This document shows, in pieces, positions 43,277 to 51,551 of a DNA stretch of 51,732 bases; positions within the stretch are counted from its first letter, which is position 1, and each line of letters starts with the position of its first letter. Location: assembly GCA_937864265.1 (NCBI GenBank), contig CALMIR010000196.1:1-51732 (forward strand). Direction: 5' to 3'. The translations under genes and the position numbers were made by a program. Origin of the DNA: an uncultured Saprospirales bacterium (GTDB lineage: Bacteria; Bacteroidota; Bacteroidia; Chitinophagales; Saprospiraceae). The notes under the pieces were generated by a model that was not told the DNA's origin, did not search any database, and saw only the letters and a list, made by a program, of their open reading frames with translations.

Positions 43277-44806
43277 ATGCGGTGTTCTATACTTTTATTA
43301 TTGCTATTCTTTTCCCCCTTTTTCAAGCTAGCAGCACAATACTACAGCCTGAATATTGATTTGCCGGAAACCAATGGAGACCTGGGTGCCAGTATTTGGG
43401 ATATGGGTGACGGCTTAATGATCCAAAACGGGGCTATCTGTGATGGCATGGATTGTTTTATTGTTGTTAAAACCGATTATTCCGGTAATGTCCAGTGGCA
43501 CAAAATCACGGAAGGCTATAAATGCCCAAGAAGTGATGCAGACGCGATGATACAGAAAGGCGAGCATTTTTACGCCGTACTAAAAGACAATGAAATTGTT
43601 GAAGAACGGGTGAAAGTGGTAAAACTGGATGCCCAGGGCGAATGGCTGGACGAATGGGATTTTGGCGCCGGTATCGAGGGGGAACGGCCTTTATTGATGA
43701 GCCAATTTGGGGATGGTTTCTTTTTGTCTAATGTTGCTTATGATGGACCAGATGGATTAAATTGGTTGCAATACTTCGACAGCAATATGATCAATATTCA
43801 TAATGTTTTTTTCCCTGACGAAGCACCGTATTGGTTTATCGGCGTGAATGATGTTATAGAAACCAGCGACAGTAATCTGGTCGTAACTAATACTGTAGGC
43901 TTGGACGATGGATTGGTCACCAAAATCAATGGACAAGGTGAGGTATTGTGGCAAAACCGCCTAAAGGGACACTATGTATCTCAATTGGAAGTACTACAAC
44001 TGGATAATGGCAATATAGCTGCCAGTTGGTACGGACGCGATACGGGGATCATTTGGCCATTTGGAGACGACTCGCCCAAAATCCTCGGCCTATCTCCCCA
44101 AGGCGATTCGTTGTGGTCCAACCTTTTGGCTTCCGATGGCTCTTTTTCCAATTATTTATTGAGCATGGTGAAAGCCCGAAATGGCGATATCATCGGCATG
44201 GGGCAATACTTCATTCAAATAGAAGAACCTTGGGATCTTATTCACACGGGCTGGATATTTCGCATGAGCCAGGAAGGCGAATTGCTCTGGCAGCGGCTTA
44301 TTTTCGATGAACGCGCCCAGGGTACGCTATACTACCAGTATTTCAAACATGCGGTAGAATTGGAAAATGGCGACTGGGTTTTCACCGGTTTTTTTGGCGA
44401 TTCGAGTCCTACCAGTAACTTAGAGAGCAAAATATGGCTGGTGCGAACGGATGCCAATGGCTGTTTGCTGCCCGATTGCGACCACAATATACAATTGGTA
44501 AGCGATACGGGAGTTTATATCCTGACCGACGCTGCCTTTGTGGAAAAAATAGTGCCGGAGTCCGATTTTCAATTGTTCCCCAATCCCGTCCGAGAGGAAA
44601 TCCATTTGCAATTTGCTCAGCCCTTGCCCGATAATAGCCAAGCATTTATTTTCAATCAATTGGGGCAGTTGGTAGAACAAAAGGATGTATCGCAGCAGCA
44701 ATCGTTCATCTGGCCGATCGAAGGCCTGCAAGGCGGGTTGTATTTTATGGTTGCCCAAACACCTGACGGAAGAGGCTGGAAAAAACGCTTTTTGGTAATG
44801 GATTGA
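43277..44806 (+). CDS. Secreted beta-propeller-like protein with T9SS sorting domain
   Basis: A 509-residue protein with a signal peptide (cleavage near KLAAQ-YYS). The body has repeated strands of the form D-G-(L/F)-x-hydrophobic, then K-x-D/N-x-G-x-(V/L)-x-W (TDYSGNVQWHKI, INGQGEVLWQNR, MSQEGELLWQRL, TDANGCLL), typical of a PQQ-like or similar propeller. The last 80 residues form a T9SS sorting domain (FQLFPNPVREE, GLQGGLYFMVAQT). It is a surface or secreted protein of unknown function that may act with the upstream metalloprotease, since both are T9SS cargo in tandem. Confidence 0.87.
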   Translation: MRCSILLLLLFFSPFFKLAAQYYSLNIDLPETNGDLGASIWDMGDGLMIQNGAICDGMDCFIVVKTDYSGNVQWHKITEGYKCPRSDADAMIQKGEHFYAVLKDNEIVEERVKVVKLDAQGEWLDEWDFGAGIEGERPLLMSQFGDGFFLSNVAYDGPDGLNWLQYFDSNMINIHNVFFPDEAPYWFIGVNDVIETSDSNLVVTNTVGLDDGLVTKINGQGEVLWQNRLKGHYVSQLEVLQLDNGNIAASWYGRDTGIIWPFGDDSPKILGLSPQGDSLWSNLLASDGSFSNYLLSMVKARNGDIIGMGQYFIQIEEPWDLIHTGWIFRMSQEGELLWQRLIFDERAQGTLYYQYFKHAVELENGDWVFTGFFGDSSPTSNLESKIWLVRTDANGCLLPDCDHNIQLVSDTGVYILTDAAFVEKIVPESDFQLFPNPVREEIHLQFAQPLPDNSQAFIFNQLGQLVEQKDVSQQQSFIWPIEGLQGGLYFMVAQTPDGRGWKKRFLVMD

Positions 44807-45568
44807 CGAGGGGTGATAGCACAAAAAAGGCCAACTGGTACCTATTCCGGCTGGCCCTTACCTGAAGCAGCTCTTCAGGCGATCTATTTACCAATTCTTG
44901 TGTACTGCGAAGCAACACCAGAGAAAGGCAGTGGCAGGAATAACTTTACAAGCCCCTGCCAACTGCTGGTTCAAACTACTCTCTCAATGGTTCGTTAAAT
45001 CTTGTTTTCAAATGGTGCATGGGTCATGCAGATTGTTATGATATGGTATGGGTTTACAAAGCAGGCGTCGGGTCGAGGCTTTCCTCCTACCCGATGCGCC
45101 AAATGCCTTTTGGGGCCATGCTCTTTGGGAGCAAACGGTGTTTAGGACTTTTCCGAAAGGGAAAAGCAATAAATAGTGTGCAAAAAATTACTTCCCAATT
45201 TACCAAAGTCCTTACCCTAGCGGACACACTTAAAATGAACCGTTTAGCCCGCTAGGGTAAGGACAAAATCGGGAACTTAATTTTTCTGCGTTACGAAGTG
45301 AACTTTCTCATAGCACAGCCGGAGCTGTAGGAAAAAAGAAACAAAAGGAATTTCCCGCGAGGGAAATGAATGGTAAAGTTTTAGATCATTGGATAGTCCT
45401 TGTTAGTGGATGGAGCAGCCATTGAAAGCTGCTTCTGTACTAGTCTTGATTCAAAAAAGTGTAGAATTTTTTCGGACTATAAAATTAGGGTTGGTGAAGA
45501 AAAGATGATTGTAAAACGATAGGCTAGGCGAGATATTATATTTTTGAAAAAAAATTTTTTTTTACCCA
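44807..45568. other. Gene-poor region of about 760 bp
   Basis: No convincing gene; the open frames here have no recognisable features. It holds an imperfect hairpin just after the T9SS gene (GGCCA/TGGCC, 44829-44856), a stretch near 45060-45110 with GTCGGGT/ACCCGAT pairing, palindromic copy D and a small ACAGC/GCTGT hairpin near 45315. The last part is AT-rich. A structured RNA or a decayed insertion is possible, but there is no direct evidence. Confidence 0.5.
45177..45293 (+). repeat. Dispersed palindromic element, copy D
   Basis: Left edge AGTGTGCAAAAAATTA, stem GTCCTTACCCTAGCGG and CCGCTAGGGTAAGGAC-like arms, loop ACACACTTAAAATGAACCG, right edge TTAATTTTTCTGCGTTA. It is the best-preserved copy together with C. 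Confidence 0.88.
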
Positions 45569-46189
45569 CTACTTAGTGATCAGCTCCCCTAATTGAAAAA
45601 TATCGCTCACAGTGATTTGGAAATCCGGCAAGGCAGGTGCAGCCGAACAGCACTGATCGCCTTCATAAAGCGTGCTAAACTGTAGGCGCTCTCCTGTGTA
45701 AACCTACACTTGCTTATAGGCCGGGAAAATACGCCACACGACTTGAACGCCGGCATTGCGGTAGTCATTCAGTTTGTGCTTTACTCGGTTGATCTGGTCA
45801 TTTGAAGAGATGACTTCTATCACAAAAGCTGGGATTTCATATGCATCTTTTTCCGCCAACGCATCAATTTGACGATCGCTTAACCAACAAATAGCTGGCC
45901 TGCGATGGTTGTTTAAGAAAAAAAGATCCGGCTCTGAAATCAGTTCGCCACTCATTTTTTGGGATGATTGCAATTGGCGAAAGTGCTTTAGGAGATTTCT
46001 CAAAATATATAATTGCGACTTATCCATAGATCGCGGCGTTTTCTCTACTTGGCCGTTCACCCACTCGTATTTGAAAGCATCTTCCCTATTCAGGTACCGC
46101 TGCTTAAAGCGCTGCCAAGTGATCGTCTTTCCGGACTTTAAGGCCCCAACACCTATACTTTTACCCGCATGAATGGTGGACGCAGACAT
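45569..46189 (-). pseudogene. Uma2 family endonuclease gene with one in-frame stop codon
   Basis: The first 161 codons encode a Uma2-type restriction-endonuclease-fold domain: FKYEWVNGQVE, SEPDLFFL, PAFVIEVISSNDQ and YRNAGVQVVWRI, all with putative catalytic acidic residues. A TAG at 45704-45706 interrupts the frame, but 45 codons continue in the same frame to 45569, encoding VYTGERLQFSTLYEGDQ and CSAAPALPDFQITVSDIF, which matches the normal end of Uma2 proteins. The codon was probably GAG (Glu). The conserved core is intact, so the shortened protein could still fold, but the normal C-terminus is lost. Uma2 proteins are common and often multiplied in Bacteroidota and cyanobacteria, with unclear role. 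Confidence 0.85.
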
Positions 46190-46240
46190 GATTTTTGTAC
46201 TTTTCTACAAATATACAAAAAATGCCGGACTAAAAGCCGA

Positions 46241-48169
46241 TTAACCCTGTTTTTCCAAGCGCTCCATCAAACGACCAGATATGCGCAAAAAGTCCATTTC
46301 TGTAATCATACCCACCAATTCGTCATTTTGAACCACCGGCAGACAGCCGATGCGATGCTCCCGCATGATGTTCATGGCTTGTATGATGGTCGCTTTGGGG
46401 CTTATGGTGATGGGGTTTTCCACCATGATGTCCTTGACCAAATCGGCGGATTTGCCGTTGATGCGATTGCGTTGGGTATAATAGCGCAGCAATAAGCGGG
46501 AAGTAACCAACCCGGACAACCTGCCTTTAGAATCCTCTACAGGTAAATAGCGAATTTTGCGCCAGTCCATTAGTTCGGCTACCAATTCCAGCAAATCTGT
46601 TTTTTGTACCGTAAAAAGATCGGTTTGCATGAACTCGTCCACTAGCAGTTTGGCCGGGTGGTAATCGGCCATGTCATTGGCATCGGGCATTTTCCAGGTG
46701 TGGACGGGCTGATTGGTCGCTTGGTTTTGGACAATGCTTGCCGTCAATGCCACGACCGCTTCATCGCGGGCTACTTCTTTCAGCAGCTTGGTGAATGTGC
46801 GGAGTTGCCAACGCGCCCCGTTCATGTGGGTCTCGGCGCGTGCCTGAATGATACCCAAGTATTTATCAATGTCTTCTTTGGCGATTTGCTGCGATTCTAA
46901 GCCCTGCCGCGCTATCGGAATCAGCTCTTTCAACAGTAAGTCGCAGACAGATATTTTTTTGTCTTTGAACCAAGTAAAATTGGAATCAATGCCAAACTTG
47001 GCTGCCTTACCGAAATTATCCCGCACATCTTCCCAGGAAAGGTATTGCCGAATATCTGGAAATTCTTTTTGCATACCCACCATCGCGCCCAGCCAAAAAG
47101 CGGCATTGGCCATTTCGTCCACAGCCGTTGGGCCGGAAGGCAGCACGCGGTTTTCGATACGCAGGTGGGGCTTGCCATTTTCGCTAATGCCATAGCAAGG
47201 GCGGTTCCAGCGATAAACGGTGGAATTGTGTACTTGCAAAGCGCGTAGCTTAGGTACCTTATTTTCGCTGATCAGTTGGAGCGAATCCTCGTCCACATCG
47301 GCACTGAGCAGTACCCGGAAACGGGCAATATCTTCTTTGTATATCTCCAAAATAGACTTGTCGAGCCAGCCTGTGCCGAAGCTCACTCGCGGGCTGCGCT
47401 CGCGCATGTGGTCGTGGGTAGTACGGATGTCGAGGGCTTGTTGGAAAAGGGCTATCCGGCTTTCATGCCAGAGGCGCTTGCCAAAAACAATGGGGGAATT
47501 AGCAGCAATGGCCGTTACTGGCCCAGCTAAAGATTGGGCGATGTTATAAAAACTCACAAAATTTTCGGGCGAAACTTGTAAATGTACTTGAAAACTGGTG
47601 TTGCAGGCTTCCAAGAGGGGGGAGTCGTGCTTGACCAACAACTCGTCAATGCCCGATAGGCGCAACTCAAAATTGTTGCCGATCAATTGTTGGTTGAGCG
47701 ATTCCATCAGGGCATAATAGCGTTTCTTGGGCGTCAGGTTTTCCAGCTCTAGGTCGTATTTTCGCAAAGTGGGCAATATACCGGTCAGGATCAACTCGGT
47801 GTCCAGTGTTTTTAGCTTGGCACTTATTTTTTGGAGCTTATCCGTATTTTCTTTATCCATCAGACTCAGGCACTGGCCTTCAAAGACACGAGGGGTCAGG
47901 TTGGTTTCTAAGTTAAATTTGGCCAATTCGGTTTCTACCCAGTCGTAGTTTTTCATTTTTTCCAGTGCTTCCATGGCGTTGAGGGCTGGTTTGTAGGTTT
48001 TTCGGTTGATGAGGAACATCTCCTGCTCTGCACCGATCCGAACAATGTCTTTTTCAAACCAATCATTTTGAAGCATGTACTCAAAAGCTTGTACATCCTT
48101 CAGCAATTTTCTGACAAACAATTGCATGCTGTTGTCGTCCTTAACGAGCGATACTTTCTGTTCCCCCAT
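46241..48169 (-). CDS. Glutamate-cysteine-ligase-like protein with C-terminal CBS domains
   Basis: A 642-residue protein. Residues about 20-480 resemble the GCS2-like carboxylate-amine ligase fold: RIGAEQEMFLINRKT, NLETNLTPRVF, ACNTSFQVHLQVSPENF, NSPIVFGKRLWHESRIALFQQ and PHLRIENRVLPSGPT. Residues about 515-640 hold two CBS motifs (VEDSKGRLSGLVTSR and ENPITISPKATIIQAMNIM, then GCLPVVQNDELVGMITEMDFL), which bind adenine nucleotides and usually regulate the attached enzyme. ATP-dependent ligation of an amino acid or amine, controlled by energy state, is a reasonable inference; the substrates are unknown. It is a single gene. Confidence 0.85.
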   Translation of the reverse strand: MGEQKVSLVKDDNSMQLFVRKLLKDVQAFEYMLQNDWFEKDIVRIGAEQEMFLINRKTYKPALNAMEALEKMKNYDWVETELAKFNLETNLTPRVFEGQCLSLMDKENTDKLQKISAKLKTLDTELILTGILPTLRKYDLELENLTPKKRYYALMESLNQQLIGNNFELRLSGIDELLVKHDSPLLEACNTSFQVHLQVSPENFVSFYNIAQSLAGPVTAIAANSPIVFGKRLWHESRIALFQQALDIRTTHDHMRERSPRVSFGTGWLDKSILEIYKEDIARFRVLLSADVDEDSLQLISENKVPKLRALQVHNSTVYRWNRPCYGISENGKPHLRIENRVLPSGPTAVDEMANAAFWLGAMVGMQKEFPDIRQYLSWEDVRDNFGKAAKFGIDSNFTWFKDKKISVCDLLLKELIPIARQGLESQQIAKEDIDKYLGIIQARAETHMNGARWQLRTFTKLLKEVARDEAVVALTASIVQNQATNQPVHTWKMPDANDMADYHPAKLLVDEFMQTDLFTVQKTDLLELVAELMDWRKIRYLPVEDSKGRLSGLVTSRLLLRYYTQRNRINGKSADLVKDIMVENPITISPKATIIQAMNIMREHRIGCLPVVQNDELVGMITEMDFLRISGRLMERLEKQG

Positions 48170-48321
48170 GGCGTTGGCTGTTTTTTCGGTTAAATACGTA
48201 AATTGGCTGTTTTGCGTTAATATTGGACACGGAAGACCACTCGAAGGGCCAATTCCGATTTCAAATATCTGCTATTGCCAACAATATTAATGCAATCTTT
48301 TCTAAATCAACTTCAAGAGTT

Positions 48322-48852
48322 ATGAAAAAATTTGCGCCGCTTGTCAGTTTCCTTATTTTGTTAGCATTGGGCTGTACAAAAGACAACCGCGAGAAGCTGT
48401 TTGACCTAGTTTATCCCAACTTTCGGTTCAATATTTTAGCGGGCACTTCCACTTTTCCGCCTGGCGCGTATGAATTGCGAGGAGTAGAAACCGATATAGA
48501 TTTTTACCTCAGTTCCCACAGCGTGGACTCCAACCTGATTTTTGCAATGAACCCTACGATTGGCACCCTGACAGCAGAGAATGGCATTGATTTTGACTTT
48601 TTGGACGCCGTTTCCGTCCGAATTTGCGAAGATACCGAGGAGCCTTGCCCCATAAGTGCAGAAGTTTTTTATCGGGAAGGGTTGTTTCAGGATCGCCCGG
48701 GCACTCGCATCAACCTGGATCCTGGGCTCCGCAATGTTCGAGCCGATTTGTTGCGGGAAAGGTATCGCTTGGATATTGTGGTAAATTTTGTCTATCCCCC
48801 ACCCTTTACCGTGGAAGCTCGGCTCGATCTGGGCTTTCAGGCGGTAAAATAA
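48322..48852 (+). CDS. Putative lipoprotein of unknown function
   Basis: A 176-residue protein with signal MKKFAPLVSFLILLALGC, giving a lipidated Cys18, followed by TKDNREKLFDLVYPNF. The mature part is beta-rich (FRFNILAGTSTFPPGAYELRGVE, YRLDIVVNFVYPPPFTVEARLDL). I do not recognise a family. ATG at 48322 is chosen because it gives a perfect lipobox; an upstream extension would bury it. It is convergent with the serine hydrolase gene. Confidence 0.72.
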   Translation: MKKFAPLVSFLILLALGCTKDNREKLFDLVYPNFRFNILAGTSTFPPGAYELRGVETDIDFYLSSHSVDSNLIFAMNPTIGTLTAENGIDFDFLDAVSVRICEDTEEPCPISAEVFYREGLFQDRPGTRINLDPGLRNVRADLLRERYRLDIVVNFVYPPPFTVEARLDLGFQAVK

Positions 48853-48880
48853 TCGCCCCCTGGCAAAAGTCCTTTTTCAT

Positions 48881-50125
48881 TTAGGGTTTGAACCGGCTCA
48901 AATCGGGCTTCACGAGGCGTGCCCTTTTCAGCTCATAATCGTACATCAAGCGCCCAATTCTAGCCAATACCGGAAAACCGATGGTATCGTATTCGTACTG
49001 GTTATCATTGAATACGCCGTCGGCATTGACGTGGATATTGGCCGCCAATAAAAACTCTACCCCATTTTCAAAATCCACGACATACGCCACATCGGTCAAA
49101 AATCCATAAGCATCGCCCACTTTATTAAAAATGCGGATATGCTCCGGCATGGCGTTTTTGCTGTCGCCAAACAGAAAAAATTTCACATAGCTGTCCCAAT
49201 CGGCCAATTCAGGGTAAGCCGGATAATCGCTTTCGCGGGGAAGCATAGACATGTATTTCCACAAAAACTGGTAATCGGACTCCCTGAGCCTGAATCGCGC
49301 CTCCGAAGGTATTGACTCTGGAAACATCACGGCGCGAAGCATGTCGTGTAAATCCTGAAGTGACACAAAATTCTTGTGCCGAAAGTCAAATGGCGCTTGC
49401 ACCAGTTGGTCTTCACTGTTGATATAACCTTTGCCGCGAACCTCCTTTTTCAAATTCAAGTCGGGATAATAGGCACTATACGCTTGCGCCTGATGGTATA
49501 GCAGGCTGTCTTCTGTATAAAAACCGACCGGATTGGTATAGCGATTGCCTTCCAGATCGAATCCGCTAACAGATAAGCGGTGGATGATGCGGGATTGCTG
49601 ATAGCCTTTTTCATAAAGCCTTCGATTTAGCCATGCCTGACCCAGAAATTCGTACAAGCGATTAAAGGCATCGTTATCGCTCACCAGAAATATTTTTTTG
49701 ATGTAGTGTTCGATAGATGGCAGGCCGTTGGCGGCGCTGCTGTCTTTGGAAACACTCGTCTGTGGGCTTCGACCTTGCCCCGTCCTCATTGGGGTGCTTT
49801 TGTCCAAACCAATAATACTCAGTTCGTTGAGCTTTTCCAACGCTAGCACGGCTGCCGGGAATTTGACGGTACTAGCCGGGTAAAAGTAGAGATTGGAATC
49901 AACACCTAAATAAAAAGATCGAAAGGCTGGAACCTGATTTTCATCGCGGTCAATTTGGGTATAAATGACTTGCAATTGGTAGGTTTCCGGCTGGGCAATG
50001 ACCGCCTGCAACAGGCTGTCGCTAGAAAAATGGATGAGCTTTTCGAGCAAATTTTCTTGCGCCTTCAAGGGCGTAAAGCCGCCAAAGGATAGAACGGCAA
50101 AGGCCAATGGTAGAAATATTTTCAA
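48881..50125 (-). CDS. Serine hydrolase of the beta-lactamase/transpeptidase class
   Basis: A 414-residue exported protein (signal peptide ending near LKAQ). The active-site motifs are ASTVK with Ser85 and Lys88, SDN at 149-151 (FLVSDNDAFNRL) and a KVG-type third motif in FNKVGDAYGF, as in class-A beta-lactamase-related proteins. A long insertion between the SDN and KVG motifs makes it larger than true beta-lactamases. It may act on peptidoglycan peptides or beta-lactams; resistance cannot be inferred. It is divergent from the aminotransferase-family gene. Confidence 0.85.
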   Translation of the reverse strand: MKIFLPLAFAVLSFGGFTPLKAQENLLEKLIHFSSDSLLQAVIAQPETYQLQVIYTQIDRDENQVPAFRSFYLGVDSNLYFYPASTVKFPAAVLALEKLNELSIIGLDKSTPMRTGQGRSPQTSVSKDSSAANGLPSIEHYIKKIFLVSDNDAFNRLYEFLGQAWLNRRLYEKGYQQSRIIHRLSVSGFDLEGNRYTNPVGFYTEDSLLYHQAQAYSAYYPDLNLKKEVRGKGYINSEDQLVQAPFDFRHKNFVSLQDLHDMLRAVMFPESIPSEARFRLRESDYQFLWKYMSMLPRESDYPAYPELADWDSYVKFFLFGDSKNAMPEHIRIFNKVGDAYGFLTDVAYVVDFENGVEFLLAANIHVNADGVFNDNQYEYDTIGFPVLARIGRLMYDYELKRARLVKPDLSRFKP

Positions 50126-50225
50126 GGCAGTGTTTTTATGAATGAGACCTGGAATGCCTACAAATTAACAAAGATTTTTAAAAAAAATCCGCGCAATACC
50201 TTAGATTTGGCAAAAAGCAGATCCG

Positions 50226-51551
50226 ATGCAACAGACAGCACCCAATTCTCATACGGAGCAAAGCGCCTGGCAAGAAAAAGCAGAAGCGGTTTTGATCCGC
50301 TATTGCGGCCAGTTTTCGCCCTTCCTGATTGATAAAGCGCAGGGGGCCTACATCTATACGACCGAAGGCAAAGCCATTTTGGATTTCACTTCTGGCCAGA
50401 TGTGCTCTGTTTTTGGACACAACCACCCCAAAGTGGTAGAGGCCATTCAAAAGGCCAGCGACCATGCTATGCACTTGCTGAGTACCATGCTATCCCCCAG
50501 CGTCATTGAATTGGCCGAACAACTGGTAGAGCTGTTGCCAGCCGGATTAGACAAGGCCATTTTTGTCAACACAGGCTCGGAATCGAATGAAGTAGCCCTG
50601 CGCATGGCCAAGCTGGCTACGGGTGGCTTTGAGGTACTGGGCTTTACAGGCTCCTGGCATGGCATGACGGCGGGGGCACAATCGCATACCTACTCCACCA
50701 CCCGGCGCGGGTATGGCCCGGTGATGCCCGGCAGTACGGTATTGCCTGCGCCGTATGCGTACCGCTGTCCAATAAAACACTGCAAAGGGCAATGCGACAA
50801 TACTTGTCTGGAAGTGGGCATTGAGCTGGCCGACAAACAATCAGTGGGTGCTCCGGCGGCTATTATTGCAGAACCCGTACTGAGCGCGGCAGGTATCATC
50901 GACTTGCCTACTTCTTATGTACAACGACTCAAAGCCATAGCCGAGGAGCGGGGCATGATGCTGATTTTTGACGAAGCCCAAACGGCTATGGGGCGCTTGG
51001 GTCATCGCTTTGCCTTCGAGCGGGATGGTGTTGTACCCGACTTTTTAACCCTTTCTAAAACCTTGGGCGGGGGCTTGCCCCTGGCTGCCACAATCACGAG
51101 TAAGGAAACGGAGGCCATTTGCCACGAGAAAGGCTTTATTTACATCACTTCGCACGTTTCTGACCCATTACCTGCGGAAATTGGACTGGCGATGATCCGC
51201 ATCATGGAGGAAGAACAACTCGTGCGCAGCGCCCGCGAACAGGGGCAATACCTGAAGGAGCAACTCCTAGCTTTGCAGCAAAAACACGAATGCATCGGCG
51301 ACGTGCGCGGGAGAGGTTTGTTGCTGGGTGTAGAAATCGTTGCTGATCGGGAAAAGAAAACACCGGCGCCAGAACTGGGCTACCGGATTTCAGAAAAATG
51401 CTTGGAATTGGGGCTAAGTATGAATATCGTGCGGGTGCCAGGGCTAGGCGGCGTATTCCGAATCGCGCCACCGCTGACCATCACCCGGGAAGAAATCGAC
51501 CTGGGTGTGGCTATCTTGGATGAAGCCATTGGGGAGGTTTGGGCACGCTAG
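50226..51551 (+). CDS. Class III PLP enzyme similar to 2,2-dialkylglycine decarboxylase
   Basis: A 441-residue fold-type I PLP enzyme. Segments DFTSGQMCSVFGHNHPKVV, NTGSESNEVALRMAKLATG, FTGSWHGMTAGA, IFDEAQTAMGRLG, LTLSKTLGGGLPLAA with Lys278 as the Schiff-base residue, ITSHVSDPLPAEIGL, IGDVRGRGLLLGVEIV and GVFRIAPPLTITREEIDLG follow 2,2-dialkylglycine decarboxylase closely from end to end. That enzyme decarboxylates dialkylglycines and transaminates pyruvate. A Cys-rich stretch (YRCPIKHCKGQCDNTC) replaces a plain loop and could bind metal, or may mark a subfamily with another substrate. The stop codon shares CTAG with the convergent next gene. Confidence 0.82.
   Translation: MQQTAPNSHTEQSAWQEKAEAVLIRYCGQFSPFLIDKAQGAYIYTTEGKAILDFTSGQMCSVFGHNHPKVVEAIQKASDHAMHLLSTMLSPSVIELAEQLVELLPAGLDKAIFVNTGSESNEVALRMAKLATGGFEVLGFTGSWHGMTAGAQSHTYSTTRRGYGPVMPGSTVLPAPYAYRCPIKHCKGQCDNTCLEVGIELADKQSVGAPAAIIAEPVLSAAGIIDLPTSYVQRLKAIAEERGMMLIFDEAQTAMGRLGHRFAFERDGVVPDFLTLSKTLGGGLPLAATITSKETEAICHEKGFIYITSHVSDPLPAEIGLAMIRIMEEEQLVRSAREQGQYLKEQLLALQQKHECIGDVRGRGLLLGVEIVADREKKTPAPELGYRISEKCLELGLSMNIVRVPGLGGVFRIAPPLTITREEIDLGVAILDEAIGEVWAR

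Noticed and set aside
45019-45255. 78-codon plus-strand open frame
   Set aside because: It runs into the palindromic element and has no start signal, domain or sensible composition.
48881-50125. True beta-lactamase (antibiotic resistance gene)
   Set aside because: The SxxK and SDN motifs fit the superfamily, but the protein is far longer, has KVG instead of KTG and lacks a visible class-A Glu motif, so resistance is not supported.
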